From: Pricia antarctica
GTDB taxonomy: Bacteria > Bacteroidota > Bacteroidia > Flavobacteriales > Flavobacteriaceae
Length of the DNA: 64,000 nt
NCBI RefSeq assembly: GCF_900101815.1
Contig: NZ_FNAO01000004.1
Location: 372,001-436,000 of the forward strand
Reading direction: 5' to 3'
Shown here: positions 1 through 9,833 of the stretch, in pieces
Numbering within the stretch: the first letter of the stretch is position 1
Layout: every line of letters starts with the position of its first letter
Notes under the pieces: generated by a model
Database searches by the model: none
Told to the model about the DNA's origin: nothing
Seen by the model: only the letters and a program-made list of their open reading frames with translations
Program-made: the position numbers and the translations under genes

Positions 1-1546
1 CACCGGTAGCATTTTCTCCAGATGAAACCGTACCGCTGATCACACCGGTGGAAGCATTGATAGTCAAGTTAGGAGGCAGTACTGTTGCACTATAGGTAAA
101 TGCACCATTGTTATTTTTACCTTGTATAGGTAAACTGACGGAATCATCCTCCTTATTGTATTGGGTTCCGGGATTATCTATTCCGGTGGAAAGTTCACCA
201 TTTTTTAGGAGGATGTTTAATTCGGAAGAGGCTCCGTATGCAATGGTCAATACAGCGTTGTTATTCTGGCCTGAACCCGTGAGGGATACCGTAATCGTAC
301 GAGAACTTTCCGGATCTAAAAATGCATTTTCCAACGCCCCGGAAGTCAGGCTAAAGTTCGCTGCACCGGCGCCTGTCACAACCATGGAACGGATAAACAT
401 TCCCATGTTTCCACCCGTTACCCTCAAGGTAAATTCGGTCGATGCGCCAGGCTCGAGGTCAATGACATCAGGAGCCACAAGAGAGCTGGCGGTGTTCGGT
501 ACCCCGATCGGATTATCTTCCCCTAAATACTCCATGTTCATTTGATTGCCGCCTCCCTTATTGGGAGAGCCGGCGAGAACAAATATCCCGTTACCGGAAA
601 CAATGGCCTGGGTGCCATGCCTTTCACTGTTCAGGTCGGGCAGGCGTGTCCATTGCTGCGTGACGGGGTCATACTGCTCCGTTATTTTTAGGGCATCATC
701 GACCGGTTCGCCATATACCTGTTGATTCTCCACCTCCCCGCCGATGACCAGCAGTTTACCATTAAAACTGGCCACTGCCGGGGCGCCCCTAGGGGTGGGG
801 AGATTCTGATCGGAGGGGAGGGTGCTCCATGTACCAGTCGTAAAATCGTAGACATCGACTTGGGCAATGGTGGGCCTGAACGTGCCCCCGTCCCCGCCGG
901 AAAGACGCCCGCCCGCCAAGTACATTTTAGTACCGATACGGGCGGCATGAAAATGGTCCCTTGCCCTGGGCGCATTGGCCAAGGGGGTCCAGGTGCCCGT
1001 GGCAGGATCGTACTCGTCGAACCAATTTACGTATCCTCCGTTATGGCCAATCGTGTTTCCCCCGGCGATATAAAATTTGTCGTTGTACACCACCAAGCCC
1101 GCCGATCCCCGTTTTCTGTTTTCGGGAATTTCGGGTCCTTGAATCCATTCCTCGTTCACCGGATCGAAAGCCCAGATGTAATCCGCCGGCGTCTCACTAG
1201 GGAAATCATTGTTCTTAAAGGCACCGATTACCCAGATCAGCCCCTTGTACTCCGTAGCCTGAAAGTGGTTGAATTCCACCGGTGGGGAATCGGGAATCTG
1301 CGTCCAAGCATTCGCAGTATAGTCGTATACATCAATCGTCTTGGCATTCTCGCGGCCTCCCATCAAATAGAATCGGTTTCCTGCCTGTACTACCGAACAT
1401 TCGTGGCGCGGCGTATAGTTCTCGGCCTCGTTCTTGTTCCTCCATTGATCAAAACCCGTCGTTCCTTGCGCGTGCGAAAAAAAGATAAACAATGGGGAAA
1501 GGATTAGAAATGCAAGTACGTGGTTCCGGGAGTAGCATTTTTTCAT
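1..1546 (-). CDS. Secreted kelch-repeat protein with C-terminal Ig-like domains (3' end outside window)
   Basis: The reading frame is open from an ATG at 1546 to the window edge (515 codons), so the C-terminus is missing. Residues 1-26 form a signal peptide ending SHAQG. Residues of about 45-330 carry repeated kelch blades (for example FYLMGGREN, KFYIAGGN, KMYLAGGRLSGG, KLLVIGGE), each followed by VYDY/EYDP and W-x-x-L/I segments, so a beta-propeller is expected. About 350-450 resembles a choice-of-anchor-D domain (LEPGASTEFTLRV, then FSLTSG and SLTGSGQNNAVLTI). From about 455 a putative Ig/cadherin-like domain begins (LPPNLTINASTGVISGTV). It is probably an exported or surface carbohydrate-associated protein; a catalytic role of the galactose-oxidase type cannot be judged from this part. 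A good -7 box (TATATTTG) lies at 1599-1606. Confidence 0.85.
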   Translation of the reverse strand, partial: MKKCYSRNHVLAFLILSPLFIFFSHAQGTTGFDQWRNKNEAENYTPRHECSVVQAGNRFYLMGGRENAKTIDVYDYTANAWTQIPDSPPVEFNHFQATEYKGLIWVIGAFKNNDFPSETPADYIWAFDPVNEEWIQGPEIPENRKRGSAGLVVYNDKFYIAGGNTIGHNGGYVNWFDEYDPATGTWTPLANAPRARDHFHAARIGTKMYLAGGRLSGGDGGTFRPTIAQVDVYDFTTGTWSTLPSDQNLPTPRGAPAVASFNGKLLVIGGEVENQQVYGEPVDDALKITEQYDPVTQQWTRLPDLNSERHGTQAIVSGNGIFVLAGSPNKGGGNQMNMEYLGEDNPIGVPNTASSLVAPDVIDLEPGASTEFTLRVTGGNMGMFIRSMVVTGAGAANFSLTSGALENAFLDPESSRTITVSLTGSGQNNNAVLTIAYGASSELNILLKNGELSTGIDNPGTQYNKEDDSVSLPIQGKNNNGAFTYSATVLPPNLTINASTGVISGTVSSGENATG

Positions 1547-1598
1547 ACACTAACATTATGGGTTGAATATACTACCAAAACGGGTAGGTATAAGCGAG

Positions 1599-1606
1599 CA
1601 AATATA
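1599..1606 (-). promoter_or_regulatory. -7 box for kelch gene
   Basis: On the minus strand the sequence reads TATATTTG, a full match to the Bacteroidetes -7 consensus TAnnTTTG. It lies 52 bp before the ATG at 1546. No convincing -33 TTTG was identified, and the 18-bp regulon element found elsewhere in the window is absent here. Confidence 0.5.
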
Positions 1607-1800
1607 AACCGAGAAAAGAAAACCTCCTAAAACACGGTACTTTTATCGTCTATTCCCTGTTTTTGCCCGACCAGAGGAATGTTTTCTCGCCAATTATTCG
1701 ATAAATAGGTGAAATTCGGCGAAACAAGTATCGAAGGATGGCTTATATTCCTTGATTTCTCTATATTTAGAGTCTATATACTTAAAAGTAAGGAATACCT

Positions 1801-3165
1801 ATGGATATCAACAGACGAAATTTTGTAAAAGGTACTACGGCCGCCATGGTACTCTCTTCCTTTGGCGCTTACGGCATCGACCTGATAAACAGCGACAAAC
1901 CGATACGGGTCGGATTGATCGGAACGGGATGGTACGGAAAAAGCGACTTGTTCCGATTGATTCAAGTAGCCAATGTGGAAGTCGTTTCCCTTTGTGATGT
2001 GGACAAAAATATGCTTGCCGAAGCTGCCGAACTCGTAAGCAAACGTCAGAAATCCGGTGCAACCCCCAAGCTGTATGGCGATTACCGAAAAATGCTCGCC
2101 GAAAAAAATCTGGATGTCGTGCTTATAGGGTCGCCAGATCACTGGCATGCCCTTCAGGGTATCGAGGCACTAAAATCAGGCGCACACGTATATCTGCAAA
2201 AACCCATCTGTGTCGATGTTATCGAAGGGGAAGCCTTGGTCGCCGCACAGAAAAAGTATGGAAAGACCATCCAGGTCGGCACCCAACGAAAGAGCACGCC
2301 GCATCTCATCGATGCCAAAAAGAATATCGTAGATGCCGGATTATTGGGCAAAGTATCGCATGTGGAGATGTGCTGCTATTACCACATGCGAGCCAACGGC
2401 AACCCGCCTATACAGCCCGTTCCCGACTTTCTGGATTATGAAATGTGGACGGGGCCCGCTCCCCTTCGCCCTTATGATGGCCTTCCCCATAGACGCTGGT
2501 GGCGAACTTTTATGGAATATGGCAACGGTATTACGGGCGATATGTGCGTACATATGCTCGATACCGTCCGTTGGATGCTTGATCTCGGCTGGCCGAAACG
2601 CATAAGTTCTACCGGGGGTATCTATGTGCAAAAGGATGGAAAATCGAATATATCCGATACCCAAACCGCCCTTTTTGAATATGACGAACTGGATTGTGTC
2701 TGGAACCACCGCACTTGGGGCACGCCCGCCGACCCTGATTACCCTTGGTCCTTTACACTTTATGGGGACAAGGGAACCTTAAAGGGAAGCACCATGCAGG
2801 CCGATTTTATTCCCGAGGGCGATAAGAACGGCAAACCGATACATTTCGATGTTTTATATGAAAAGGAAAAATACCCAGAAGACCTAACAGAAAAGGATAT
2901 CGAGCTGAACGCGGCCCCCGCGACCCGTGGCCACATGCTCGATTTTCTTGCCGCAATCGATAAAGGCACACAACCGGTAGCCAGCATACAGGAAGGTCAT
3001 ATCTCGACCGCCAGTTGCATCTTGGCCAATATGGCGATGGCCCTAAAAAGGCCATTGGTCTATGATCAAAAATCCATGACCGTACTCGATGACCCCGAAG
3101 CGACGCAATGGTTGCAACGGAAGTATCGGGAGGGATGGGAGCATCCATTGCCGGGAACGATCTAG
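1801..3165 (+). CDS. Tat-exported Gfo/Idh/MocA family oxidoreductase
   Basis: 454 residues. The N-terminus has a twin-arginine motif (NRRNFVKG) before a short hydrophobic stretch, so export by Tat with bound nucleotide is likely. The Rossmann glycine motif (VGLIGTGWYG) is near residue 38. The usual EKP motif of the family reads QKP (VYLQKPICVD), keeping the lysine. The C-terminal Gfo/Idh domain includes a WRTFMEYGNGITGDMCVHMLD segment split by family-typical aromatic residues. Members oxidise or reduce sugar hydroxyls with NAD(P); some Bacteroides members make 3-keto-glycosides. It is the only plus-strand gene amid minus-strand polysaccharide genes, so it needs its own promoter; a TATATTTA-like stretch lies near 1763. 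The exact substrate is unknown. Confidence 0.85.
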   Translation: MDINRRNFVKGTTAAMVLSSFGAYGIDLINSDKPIRVGLIGTGWYGKSDLFRLIQVANVEVVSLCDVDKNMLAEAAELVSKRQKSGATPKLYGDYRKMLAEKNLDVVLIGSPDHWHALQGIEALKSGAHVYLQKPICVDVIEGEALVAAQKKYGKTIQVGTQRKSTPHLIDAKKNIVDAGLLGKVSHVEMCCYYHMRANGNPPIQPVPDFLDYEMWTGPAPLRPYDGLPHRRWWRTFMEYGNGITGDMCVHMLDTVRWMLDLGWPKRISSTGGIYVQKDGKSNISDTQTALFEYDELDCVWNHRTWGTPADPDYPWSFTLYGDKGTLKGSTMQADFIPEGDKNGKPIHFDVLYEKEKYPEDLTEKDIELNAAPATRGHMLDFLAAIDKGTQPVASIQEGHISTASCILANMAMALKRPLVYDQKSMTVLDDPEATQWLQRKYREGWEHPLPGTI

Positions 3166-3342
3166 GGCAAGGGCTTGCCTTGTAATAAATACTTTGCCTC
3201 GCCTGCGGCGTTTTGCATACGAGGTGCCTTTTTTAAGGATATAAATCCGTTGTCACAAGATTGGCCAATCTTTCAGCCTTCCTAACCGACATCTTCGTGT
3301 TCCTGTCGTTATATCGAAGATCTATTTCCGTAGCACAATCGA

Positions 3343-3657
3343 TTATTTCATAAAAAACACCTCTTCCAAAGCCATGGATACCGGGGAATTATCGGGATTC
3401 GTTTCCATAATGTCGGCCATAAACGCCCACCATTTTTTAACCAAAGGGTTACGTGCCAAATCTTGCGAGCCACCATCACCTGCTATTTTTTGAAAGGCGA
3501 ACAGCGTATCGGTTTCCTCATCGAGAAATATAGAATACTCGCTTACGCCCGAATCTCTAAGCAGTTTCTTAAGTTCCGGCCAGATTTCGTTATGCCTTTT
3601 GATGTAGGCTTCCCTCTGTCCGGCATTCAGTTTCATTTTAAAGGCCAATCGTGTCAT
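3343..3657 (-). CDS. rhaM: L-rhamnose mutarotase
   Basis: 104 residues, the normal length of the family. It interconverts alpha and beta anomers of L-rhamnose, feeding the beta/alpha form needed by the isomerase. The characteristic segments RHNEIWPELKKLL (His22 is the expected catalytic residue), WWAFMADIM and NPDNSPVSMALEEVFF closely match the E. coli RhaM pattern. It is the last gene of a minus-strand run that begins at the sulfatase/rhamnosidase gene, 21 bp after the Gfo/Idh gene, linking that run to rhamnose release. The remaining rhamnose enzymes are 20 kb away on the other strand. Confidence 0.95.
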   Translation of the reverse strand: MTRLAFKMKLNAGQREAYIKRHNEIWPELKKLLRDSGVSEYSIFLDEETDTLFAFQKIAGDGGSQDLARNPLVKKWWAFMADIMETNPDNSPVSMALEEVFFMK

Positions 3658-3678
3658 TGGTATACCTCATTTTGGGGA

Positions 3679-4980
3679 TCAACTATACTTCCGTTGCGTT
3701 CGCTTCAGTAATGCATCGGCTTCCGCATTGTGTTTAAATTGCTCTTTTACCGGATCCCAATCCAATGGCTCTCCTAACCAATAGGCGATATTGGCCACAT
3801 TACAGACTGTTGCCGATCGGTGGCCTGTCTCTGCGGGACAAATGGTTTCACCCCTGGTTTTGATGGCGGACAGCCAATCTTGATAGTGGTTGTTCTGGTC
3901 ATCGAATTGTTTCGAAGGATTTTCGAACGGCTCTTCATATACGATATTTAGGGGGAGGGATTCTAAGAAGCTACGTCCGACATCCAAAATACCCTCTGAG
4001 CCGATAAAGCGAACGGACCAACTTCTTCCGAAATCTTCGTGTACCATCTCTATTCCGTTATCATATAACATTCGGAGGCCCCTTACGGCTTGAGGGTCTT
4101 CGGGGGGCATAAATTTTACCGGACCGGTTTTGTCCATTCCCAAACACCATTGCGCAATATCGAACATGTGCGCGCCCCAATCGGCAAGGATACCGCCACC
4201 GGTTTCCTTATAATCCCGCCAATCAGGATATTTATCTACTACTTGGGGGGCGATCTTGCTGTTATAGGCCAGCAAAGGTGCGGGGCCACACCACAAGTTC
4301 CAATCGATACCCTTGGGCATGGGTTCTTCGGGAAGATCGTACGCTATCGCCGGGTCACCAACGTTGACCAATACTTTTGAAATTTCTCCCAATTTTCCGG
4401 AGCTGACGATTTCCTGTGCCTTTTTAAAGCGGTCCCAAGAGCGCTGCATACTGCCGGTCTGGAAAACGGTTTTATTTTTTTCTACCGCATCGACAAGGGC
4501 CCTACCTTCGGCTACCGTATGGGTCAACGGTTTTTCGCAATATACATCCTTACCCGCATTCATGGCATCTATAGCCTGAATCGCGTGCCAATGATCGGGT
4601 GTGGCGATGACCACGGCATCGATATCCTTTCGATCCAGAAGTTTTTGGTACTCCAAATAGGTTTTCACGCCCTTATAATCCGCTTGTCTCCTTTTTTCAG
4701 CGTAGAACCCGCTTACAACCCCTTCGAATGCATTGCGCTTGGATTTCCAGACATCGCTGCCGGCAATGATTTGGGCATCGGTGTTGCTAATAAATTTATT
4801 GGACAAGATGCCCCCCTGCTTGCCTAAACCTATATAGCCTAAATTAATTTTATCGCTTGGCGGGGTAAAGCCTTGGCCCAAAACGTGTCTTGGGATAATG
4901 GATATGGCACCAAGCGTTAAGGCAGAATTCCTTACAAACTTTCTTCGGGATAATATTTTTTGATTCTTCATTTTGTTCAT
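3679..4980 (-). CDS. Tat-exported Gfo/Idh/MocA family oxidoreductase
   Basis: 433 residues with a Tat signal (SRRKFVRNSALTLG) at the N-terminus. The NAD(P)-binding motif LGYIGLGKQG is near residue 46, the EKP motif is intact (VYCEKPLTHTV), and DHWHAIQAIDAM precedes it. It sits between the GH105 and rhaM genes in the same orientation, 29 bp after GH105, so it is probably co-transcribed with the rhamnoside-degrading enzymes. This is one of two exported Gfo/Idh proteins in the locus. Its likely role is redox chemistry on a sugar or oligosaccharide in the periplasm; the cofactor would have to be carried in prebound. The substrate cannot be read from sequence. Confidence 0.87.
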   Translation of the reverse strand: MNKMKNQKILSRRKFVRNSALTLGAISIIPRHVLGQGFTPPSDKINLGYIGLGKQGGILSNKFISNTDAQIIAGSDVWKSKRNAFEGVVSGFYAEKRRQADYKGVKTYLEYQKLLDRKDIDAVVIATPDHWHAIQAIDAMNAGKDVYCEKPLTHTVAEGRALVDAVEKNKTVFQTGSMQRSWDRFKKAQEIVSSGKLGEISKVLVNVGDPAIAYDLPEEPMPKGIDWNLWCGPAPLLAYNSKIAPQVVDKYPDWRDYKETGGGILADWGAHMFDIAQWCLGMDKTGPVKFMPPEDPQAVRGLRMLYDNGIEMVHEDFGRSWSVRFIGSEGILDVGRSFLESLPLNIVYEEPFENPSKQFDDQNNHYQDWLSAIKTRGETICPAETGHRSATVCNVANIAYWLGEPLDWDPVKEQFKHNAEADALLKRTQRKYS

Positions 4981-5009
4981 CTTTTTATTATATAGTTGTT
5001 ACTTCCTTT

Positions 5010-6119
5010 TTATTTCTCAAGTTTTAGCATTTCACTTCCGGCCAACAAAAATGCACCGGTGCCGAAATTCTGCCAGCTGTCGGCACTGGCGGGTTCCGGA
5101 CTGGCACCGATGTTCTGCACCCATCCTACCCTTCCATCCTCATGCTGGGAGGCACGAAGCGCGGTCCATGCTTTCTGTACTACAGGCGTATACACTACCT
5201 TATCAAGTATACCCTTATTGATGCCCCAAGCCAGCGCAAACGTGAAAAAACCGCTACCGCTAACTTCGCCGTGGTCGTAGGATTCCGGGGACAAAAGACT
5301 GGTACGCCATAAACCATCTTGCTGCTGTAGCTGCTTAATTTTTACCGCCATCTCCTTATACAGGTCCAAATAAAAGTTTCTATGCTTGTAGTCTTCGGGC
5401 ATATCGTTCAAAATCAATGCTAAACCGGCAATAACCCACCCATTTCCGCGGGACCAAAAGATTTTTTTACCATTTTCCTCCCTTAAATCCTCCGAATTCC
5501 CTTTCCAGACAAAACGGGTGTCCCGGGCAAAAAGATGCTCATCCTTATTATAAAGCAGATCATAGGTTTGCTTGTAGTACTTGTGCATGGCATCCAAATA
5601 CTTGTCATCCTTTTTAAGCAGGGCATACTCAACGATGACGGGCGGTGCCATAAATAGGGCGTCGCACCACCACCAAAGAATGCTCCTTTCTGCATCGCTA
5701 CCGTCAGTCCATTGATTGGATTCAAAGAGATGCTTATCCAGAAATTTTTCGGTTGGTTTTAGGTCTACCAAATCCTTTCGTTTGCCATTGACGTAGAGAT
5801 AGGAATAGGCTATGGCGATATCGTCTGCGTGATAGAATCTAGGTGCCGTTTGCCAATCATTTTGCCATCCCATATTTTTTAAAGCGGCCAGATACACTTC
5901 ATCATTGGTGGTCTTGTGCGCTTGAACTACCCCGGTATAATAGGCGCCATTGGTCCAATCGGTCGGTGCCATAGCATAGATAGGATGGGCCTCTTGCCAC
6001 TCGAGCGCTTTTATCATGGCCTGTTGATCTGATGTTTTAGTTCCTTGCGCGTTGGAGTTGTGTGGTGCCACAAAGGCCAAGGTCAAAAAGACGGTAAAAA
6101 GTAAAGTGGATTTTATCAT
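5010..6119 (-). CDS. GH105 unsaturated uronyl hydrolase
   Basis: 369 residues with a signal peptide (about 1-24, ending NSNAQ). The (alpha/alpha)6-barrel features of GH105/GH88 are visible: [11 protein letters not shown] near 53, [12 protein letters not shown] near 94 and [11 protein letters not shown] with Asp153 as a likely catalytic acid. These enzymes hydrate the 4,5-double bond of a lyase-made uronyl residue and release 5-dehydro-4-deoxy-glucuronate, the substrate of KduI encoded at 38820-39659. The sulfatase and rhamnosidase neighbours favour ulvan oligosaccharides over pectin fragments. It lies 59 bp downstream of the sulfatase/GH78 gene and probably shares its promoter. Confidence 0.9.
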   Translation of the reverse strand: MIKSTLLFTVFLTLAFVAPHNSNAQGTKTSDQQAMIKALEWQEAHPIYAMAPTDWTNGAYYTGVVQAHKTTNDEVYLAALKNMGWQNDWQTAPRFYHADDIAIAYSYLYVNGKRKDLVDLKPTEKFLDKHLFESNQWTDGSDAERSILWWWCDALFMAPPVIVEYALLKKDDKYLDAMHKYYKQTYDLLYNKDEHLFARDTRFVWKGNSEDLREENGKKIFWSRGNGWVIAGLALILNDMPEDYKHRNFYLDLYKEMAVKIKQLQQQDGLWRTSLLSPESYDHGEVSGSGFFTFALAWGINKGILDKVVYTPVVQKAWTALRASQHEDGRVGWVQNIGASPEPASADSWQNFGTGAFLLAGSEMLKLEK

Positions 6120-6178
6120 GTGTCTGCGATGTTAAATGGATGTGCTATTCGTATAATTTTCCAAATTGCCATAAAGGG

Positions 6179-9100
6179 TCAAAATGAATTTACGACCAAT
6201 TCGATTTCATGCTTCCCCGGGGTTAGGCGGATGCTCCCGAAAGCGGAGTCCACTTTTTCACCATTATGCTTCAATACCTTATCCGATGAAGCTTCCACTA
6301 CAAATTCCGCCACCATGTTCGCGGGGATTTCGATAGTATAGCGTTGTAACCTAGGGTTAATATATTCATATTCCGCAAGTATGGGTCCTTTTATCGTAGG
6401 CGTTTTGATACTGCTCTTTTTCAAATCGCCCATCTGCGGTCTGATACTGGCCACGCCAAAACCCGGGGTCGTCGGGGTGATGCCCCAAAGGCCACGGGGA
6501 ATGATATTGGCGGGTACCGCGCCCCAAGCGTGGTTCCAGTCCGCATTCGGCTTGTATTTCATATCCCAGGCTTCCATGGTCATGGTGGCGCCGACACGGA
6601 TCATGTTGTACCAACTGCGGTCGGATTCCGAGGTCAGCAGTTCCAAAGCATAATCGGCTTCCCCGGCGTTGTACAGGCCTTCCATCAGATACTGCGCTCC
6701 ATAGACACTAGCGGCCATACCTCGGGATTTGATGAATTCGACCACCGATGCCTGGCGCTCTTTGGGTACGATACCGAATGCCAACGGAAACATATTCGCA
6801 TGTAACGATGCATGTTGGGTACCTATTCCATCGACGTAAGTGCCGGTGCTTTTGTCGAACATTTGTTGGTTAATTGCTTTTTTGGCCTGTGCCGCGCGAA
6901 GTTCGAAGTCCAGTTTTTCATCGTCCTTGCCCAGCACTTCGGCGAATTCGGCCATAATCTGCATATTCCTGTAATAAAGGCTGTTGATGACAGTATTATA
7001 ATCCTCGAACACAAAACCGTCGCGCTCGCCTATAACATTCGGGTCACCGCCCCATCCCGATGGTGGCCAGTCCACGATATCTTTAAGCGCTTCATCCCTA
7101 TCCCCAAAACCTAGGTTTTTCATGATTTCGGAGGTTACTTTGGATGAGGTAATCAGGCCATGGTCACCCTCCAGTTCCATTAGGGTCTTGTACTTTAAAT
7201 CATCGTAGTATTTCTCGATGAGTTCGGTATTGCCCGTATACATATAATCGGCGTAGAACATAAGCGCTACGTGCTGCTGCCATTCGGTGGGCCAAGTAGG
7301 CATTTGCATAAAATACTCGATGGTCTGCCGGGCAATGGCGTATTCTTGATCGGTAGTGTAATGGCTGAGCTGGTTCAGATAGGCATCCGCTTCATAGGGG
7401 ATGCGTTCACGGTCGCCGTCAACGTAAAGCCCGGCAAAAGTGGTGGCTTTGATGGAATACTTGCAAAGTTCCCAAACCTGGTTCAAAATATCGTTGTCAC
7501 TATTGAAGCTGCTCGCATCATCTTCCCAATAGCTGTGGAAAGCGAGTTGGGTGAAATCTTCGGACTTGACATCACTTTTGGGACTCTCCAGTTCGACATA
7601 CTGGAAAGGAACGACCACTGGAAAAGAATCCGGAAGGGCTATCGCCTTGTTGGGCAGTGTATTGCGTGCATCAACATGAACGGGAAGTTGATATTTTTTT
7701 TGGTCCGGGGTGACCGGAACCTCTATCCTCTGATAGCGAATATGGCTTTTTTCGGCAGGCTTTCTGTTCAGGCGGTTCCCGTTCAATTGCTCGCCCACAT
7801 GAAAGACCAAGGTTTCCTTCTTTTTGGCGGTGTAGGTAAAATCCATTGTTCCGAAGGCATCCTTACCAAAATCAATAAAATAAGAATCGCCGCGTTTCTC
7901 GAATACTTTTGGCTTGATACTGTCGATTTGGAAACTATTGGGAGTGGTCATAGTTTTCCCTTGTTTGGAAGCCATGGTAAAGGATTGTTCTTCGGAATAT
8001 TTGGAGAGCCGGTTGTCTTGGTCCCAAATACGGACTTTCCAAAAATAGGACTCCCCTGCTTTAAGAGCCTGCCCATCGTGCTCTATTTCGGAGGATGCAT
8101 TGCTGCGTACCTGTCCACTATCCCAAATATCACCAATATTGTTATCGCTGTTATCTTCAGAGGATGCGACTAGTATCTGATAGGCGGATTGGGTTACGGC
8201 ACCTTCGGGAACTGCCCAACCATATTCGGGTTTTGAATCCAGGATTTTTACCCCTTTCGGTTGTCGGATGAATTCGACAATCAGATTATCGGGCCCGTCG
8301 GAATAGGAATCACTGTATTTGCCGATCAACTGGTCTGTTTTCTTGCGGAACGCCTTCAGCTTCTCCGCGTATTTTGGGTTGTCGGCAAGATTTTCGATTT
8401 CTTGCGGATCATTTTTGAGGTCGTAAAGTTCCTCGAAGGATTGGTCGTTGACGTATCGAAAATATTTCCAGGCTTTGGCACGAACCCCTTCGCTGGGCGG
8501 GATATGCTCAAATTCCCAGATGTGTTCTATAAGTACGGTATCTCGTTCCAAACTGTTCGTTTTGCCCGATACCAGTGGCATTAAGCTTTTACCTTGCCAA
8601 GTTTTTGGAGGTTGCACTCCGGCCAGATCCAAAATTGTAGGAGCAACGTCGATGTTCAAGGCCATCTCCTTACTGTCCTGATGTCTATTGATCCGCGGGT
8701 CGTAGACGACTAGAGGTACTCGAACGGAATTGTCATATAACAACCACTTGCCCGCCAATTGCCTTTCACCTAAAAAGTAGCCGTTATCGCCCATAAAAAT
8801 AATGACGGTGTTCTTGTCCAGTCCTTTTTTCTTAAGTTCGGCACGGATTTTCGAAATTTCTCGATCAATACCCGAAATCATCCGAAAATATCCTTTGACG
8901 CTGTGCTGGTATTTTTCGGGCGTGTCGTAGCGCCAGGTCCAGCGCAGGCGGTTAAAACCGTCCCTCACGATTTTCGGTTGGGCCTCAAAATATTTGTCCT
9001 CCCCAAGTTTCGGATCCGGCATGGTCGTGCCCTGCAAGAGCTTGTCCGATTCCGCTTGCCAGAAATATTGGTCCTTGGCGGAATCATGGGCGTGCGGCGC

Positions 9101-9706
9101 ACTGAAACTTAACGACAGGCAAAAGGGTTGTGAAGTATCGGCCTTATCGATATAGTCCAAGGCCTGTTGCCCAGTATATCGGGTCAGATGCACGGTATCT
9201 TTCCCCAAGGTTTTGTAGTAATAGCCGCGTCTATCGGCGTATGCATTGTTCCGGTCATACGATTCGAAGTCATGGAACTGTTTGTCGAGATTATCATAGC
9301 GAACGCCATATTTTCCATAGAAAGCCGTTTTGTAGCCGTTATTCTTTAGGATGGTCGGATAGGAATTCTCCATATACGAGGCCCGGATATTGCCCGTTTG
9401 AAAGTTGAAGTTATGGGTGCGTTCGTACAGTCCGGTCAAGATGCTGGCCCTGCTAGCCGCACAAATCGGCGTCGTGACCATGGCATTACTAAAATAGGTG
9501 CCCTCTTTGGCTAGCTTGTCCATTTCAGGTGTCGAAATCAATTCGTTTCCAGCATAGCCCAGGGCATCGAAACGTTGGTCGTCGGTGAGGATAAAGATGA
9601 TGTTGGGTCTGTTAGCGGTTGTATTTGAATTCCGAACCTGCGCGGAAATAGAGTAATATGAAATTAGGTTAGCGAATAGTATAACTAATAAAAAAAGCTT
9701 CTTCAT
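6179..9706 (-). CDS. Bifunctional formylglycine sulfatase / GH78 alpha-L-rhamnosidase
   Basis: 1175 residues. A signal peptide (about 1-22) is followed by an S1-type sulfatase: metal-binding [10 protein letters not shown] near 41, and the formylglycine motif CAASR with Cys82. Since position 3 is Ala, this is the CxAxR variant. From about residue 475 the chain changes to a GH78 layout: N-terminal beta-domain, then the (alpha/alpha)6 core with [16 protein letters not shown], a catalytic-site signature, and a C-terminal beta-domain. The same two-domain arrangement is known in the ulvan locus of Formosa agariphila. The expected role is desulfation and removal of rhamnose-3-sulfate ends. It is preceded by a regulon element and a -7 box, and probably heads the operon through rhaM. 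Confidence 0.92.
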   Translation of the reverse strand: MKKLFLLVILFANLISYYSISAQVRNSNTTANRPNIIFILTDDQRFDALGYAGNELISTPEMDKLAKEGTYFSNAMVTTPICAASRASILTGLYERTHNFNFQTGNIRASYMENSYPTILKNNGYKTAFYGKYGVRYDNLDKQFHDFESYDRNNAYADRRGYYYKTLGKDTVHLTRYTGQQALDYIDKADTSQPFCLSLSFSAPHAHDSAKDQYFWQAESDKLLQGTTMPDPKLGEDKYFEAQPKIVRDGFNRLRWTWRYDTPEKYQHSVKGYFRMISGIDREISKIRAELKKKGLDKNTVIIFMGDNGYFLGERQLAGKWLLYDNSVRVPLVVYDPRINRHQDSKEMALNIDVAPTILDLAGVQPPKTWQGKSLMPLVSGKTNSLERDTVLIEHIWEFEHIPPSEGVRAKAWKYFRYVNDQSFEELYDLKNDPQEIENLADNPKYAEKLKAFRKKTDQLIGKYSDSYSDGPDNLIVEFIRQPKGVKILDSKPEYGWAVPEGAVTQSAYQILVASSEDNSDNNIGDIWDSGQVRSNASSEIEHDGQALKAGESYFWKVRIWDQDNRLSKYSEEQSFTMASKQGKTMTTPNSFQIDSIKPKVFEKRGDSYFIDFGKDAFGTMDFTYTAKKKETLVFHVGEQLNGNRLNRKPAEKSHIRYQRIEVPVTPDQKKYQLPVHVDARNTLPNKAIALPDSFPVVVPFQYVELESPKSDVKSEDFTQLAFHSYWEDDASSFNSDNDILNQVWELCKYSIKATTFAGLYVDGDRERIPYEADAYLNQLSHYTTDQEYAIARQTIEYFMQMPTWPTEWQQHVALMFYADYMYTGNTELIEKYYDDLKYKTLMELEGDHGLITSSKVTSEIMKNLGFGDRDEALKDIVDWPPSGWGGDPNVIGERDGFVFEDYNTVINSLYYRNMQIMAEFAEVLGKDDEKLDFELRAAQAKKAINQQMFDKSTGTYVDGIGTQHASLHANMFPLAFGIVPKERQASVVEFIKSRGMAASVYGAQYLMEGLYNAGEADYALELLTSESDRSWYNMIRVGATMTMEAWDMKYKPNADWNHAWGAVPANIIPRGLWGITPTTPGFGVASIRPQMGDLKKSSIKTPTIKGPILAEYEYINPRLQRYTIEIPANMVAEFVVEASSDKVLKHNGEKVDSAFGSIRLTPGKHEIELVVNSF

Positions 9707-9775
9707 GAATTGCTATTTGGTAGGAGTGTAAGTTAGATTTTTTGAGTACAAACCACAACAGGTTTAAACATTTCC

Positions 9776-9783
9776 TAAAAATA
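9776..9783 (-). promoter_or_regulatory. -7-like box for sulfatase/GH78 operon
   Basis: Minus strand TATTTTTA, one mismatch to TAnnTTTG. It begins exactly 21 bp after the end of the 18-bp element at 9805-9822, the same spacing seen at three other gene promoters in the window. The gene start is 69 bp further on. Confidence 0.5.
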
Positions 9784-9804
9784 AACCCAAATACCACCGA
9801 AACT

Positions 9805-9822
9805 ATCCTGTACCTACCTGTA
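9805..9822 (-). promoter_or_regulatory. 18-bp regulon element, site E
   Basis: Minus strand tacaggtaggtacaggat. It matches the other copies in ACAG, GTAC and AGGAT and lies between two sulfatase genes, upstream of the sulfatase/GH78 gene and pointing towards it. It covers the place where a -33 element would be, so the bound factor would either activate or occlude. Confidence 0.55.
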
Positions 9823-9833
9823 TTAACTAACGC

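Noticed and set aside
108-1507. Long plus-strand open frames opposite the kelch gene
   Set aside because: They are composed of odd residues with no family match, while the minus strand encodes a full kelch protein with signal peptide.
1580-1645. Two weak matches to the 18-bp regulon element upstream of the Gfo/Idh gene
   Set aside because: Each lacks the AGGAT end, and neither has a TAnnTTTG-like box 21 bp further on.
3166-3236. Inverted repeats after the first Gfo/Idh gene as a terminator
   Set aside because: The first stem has no T-run, and the second pairs poorly despite a T-run; not certain enough to list as a feature.
3331-3341. acaatcgatta as a second LacI operator
   Set aside because: Only half of the palindrome is kept and it lies between two convergent gene ends.
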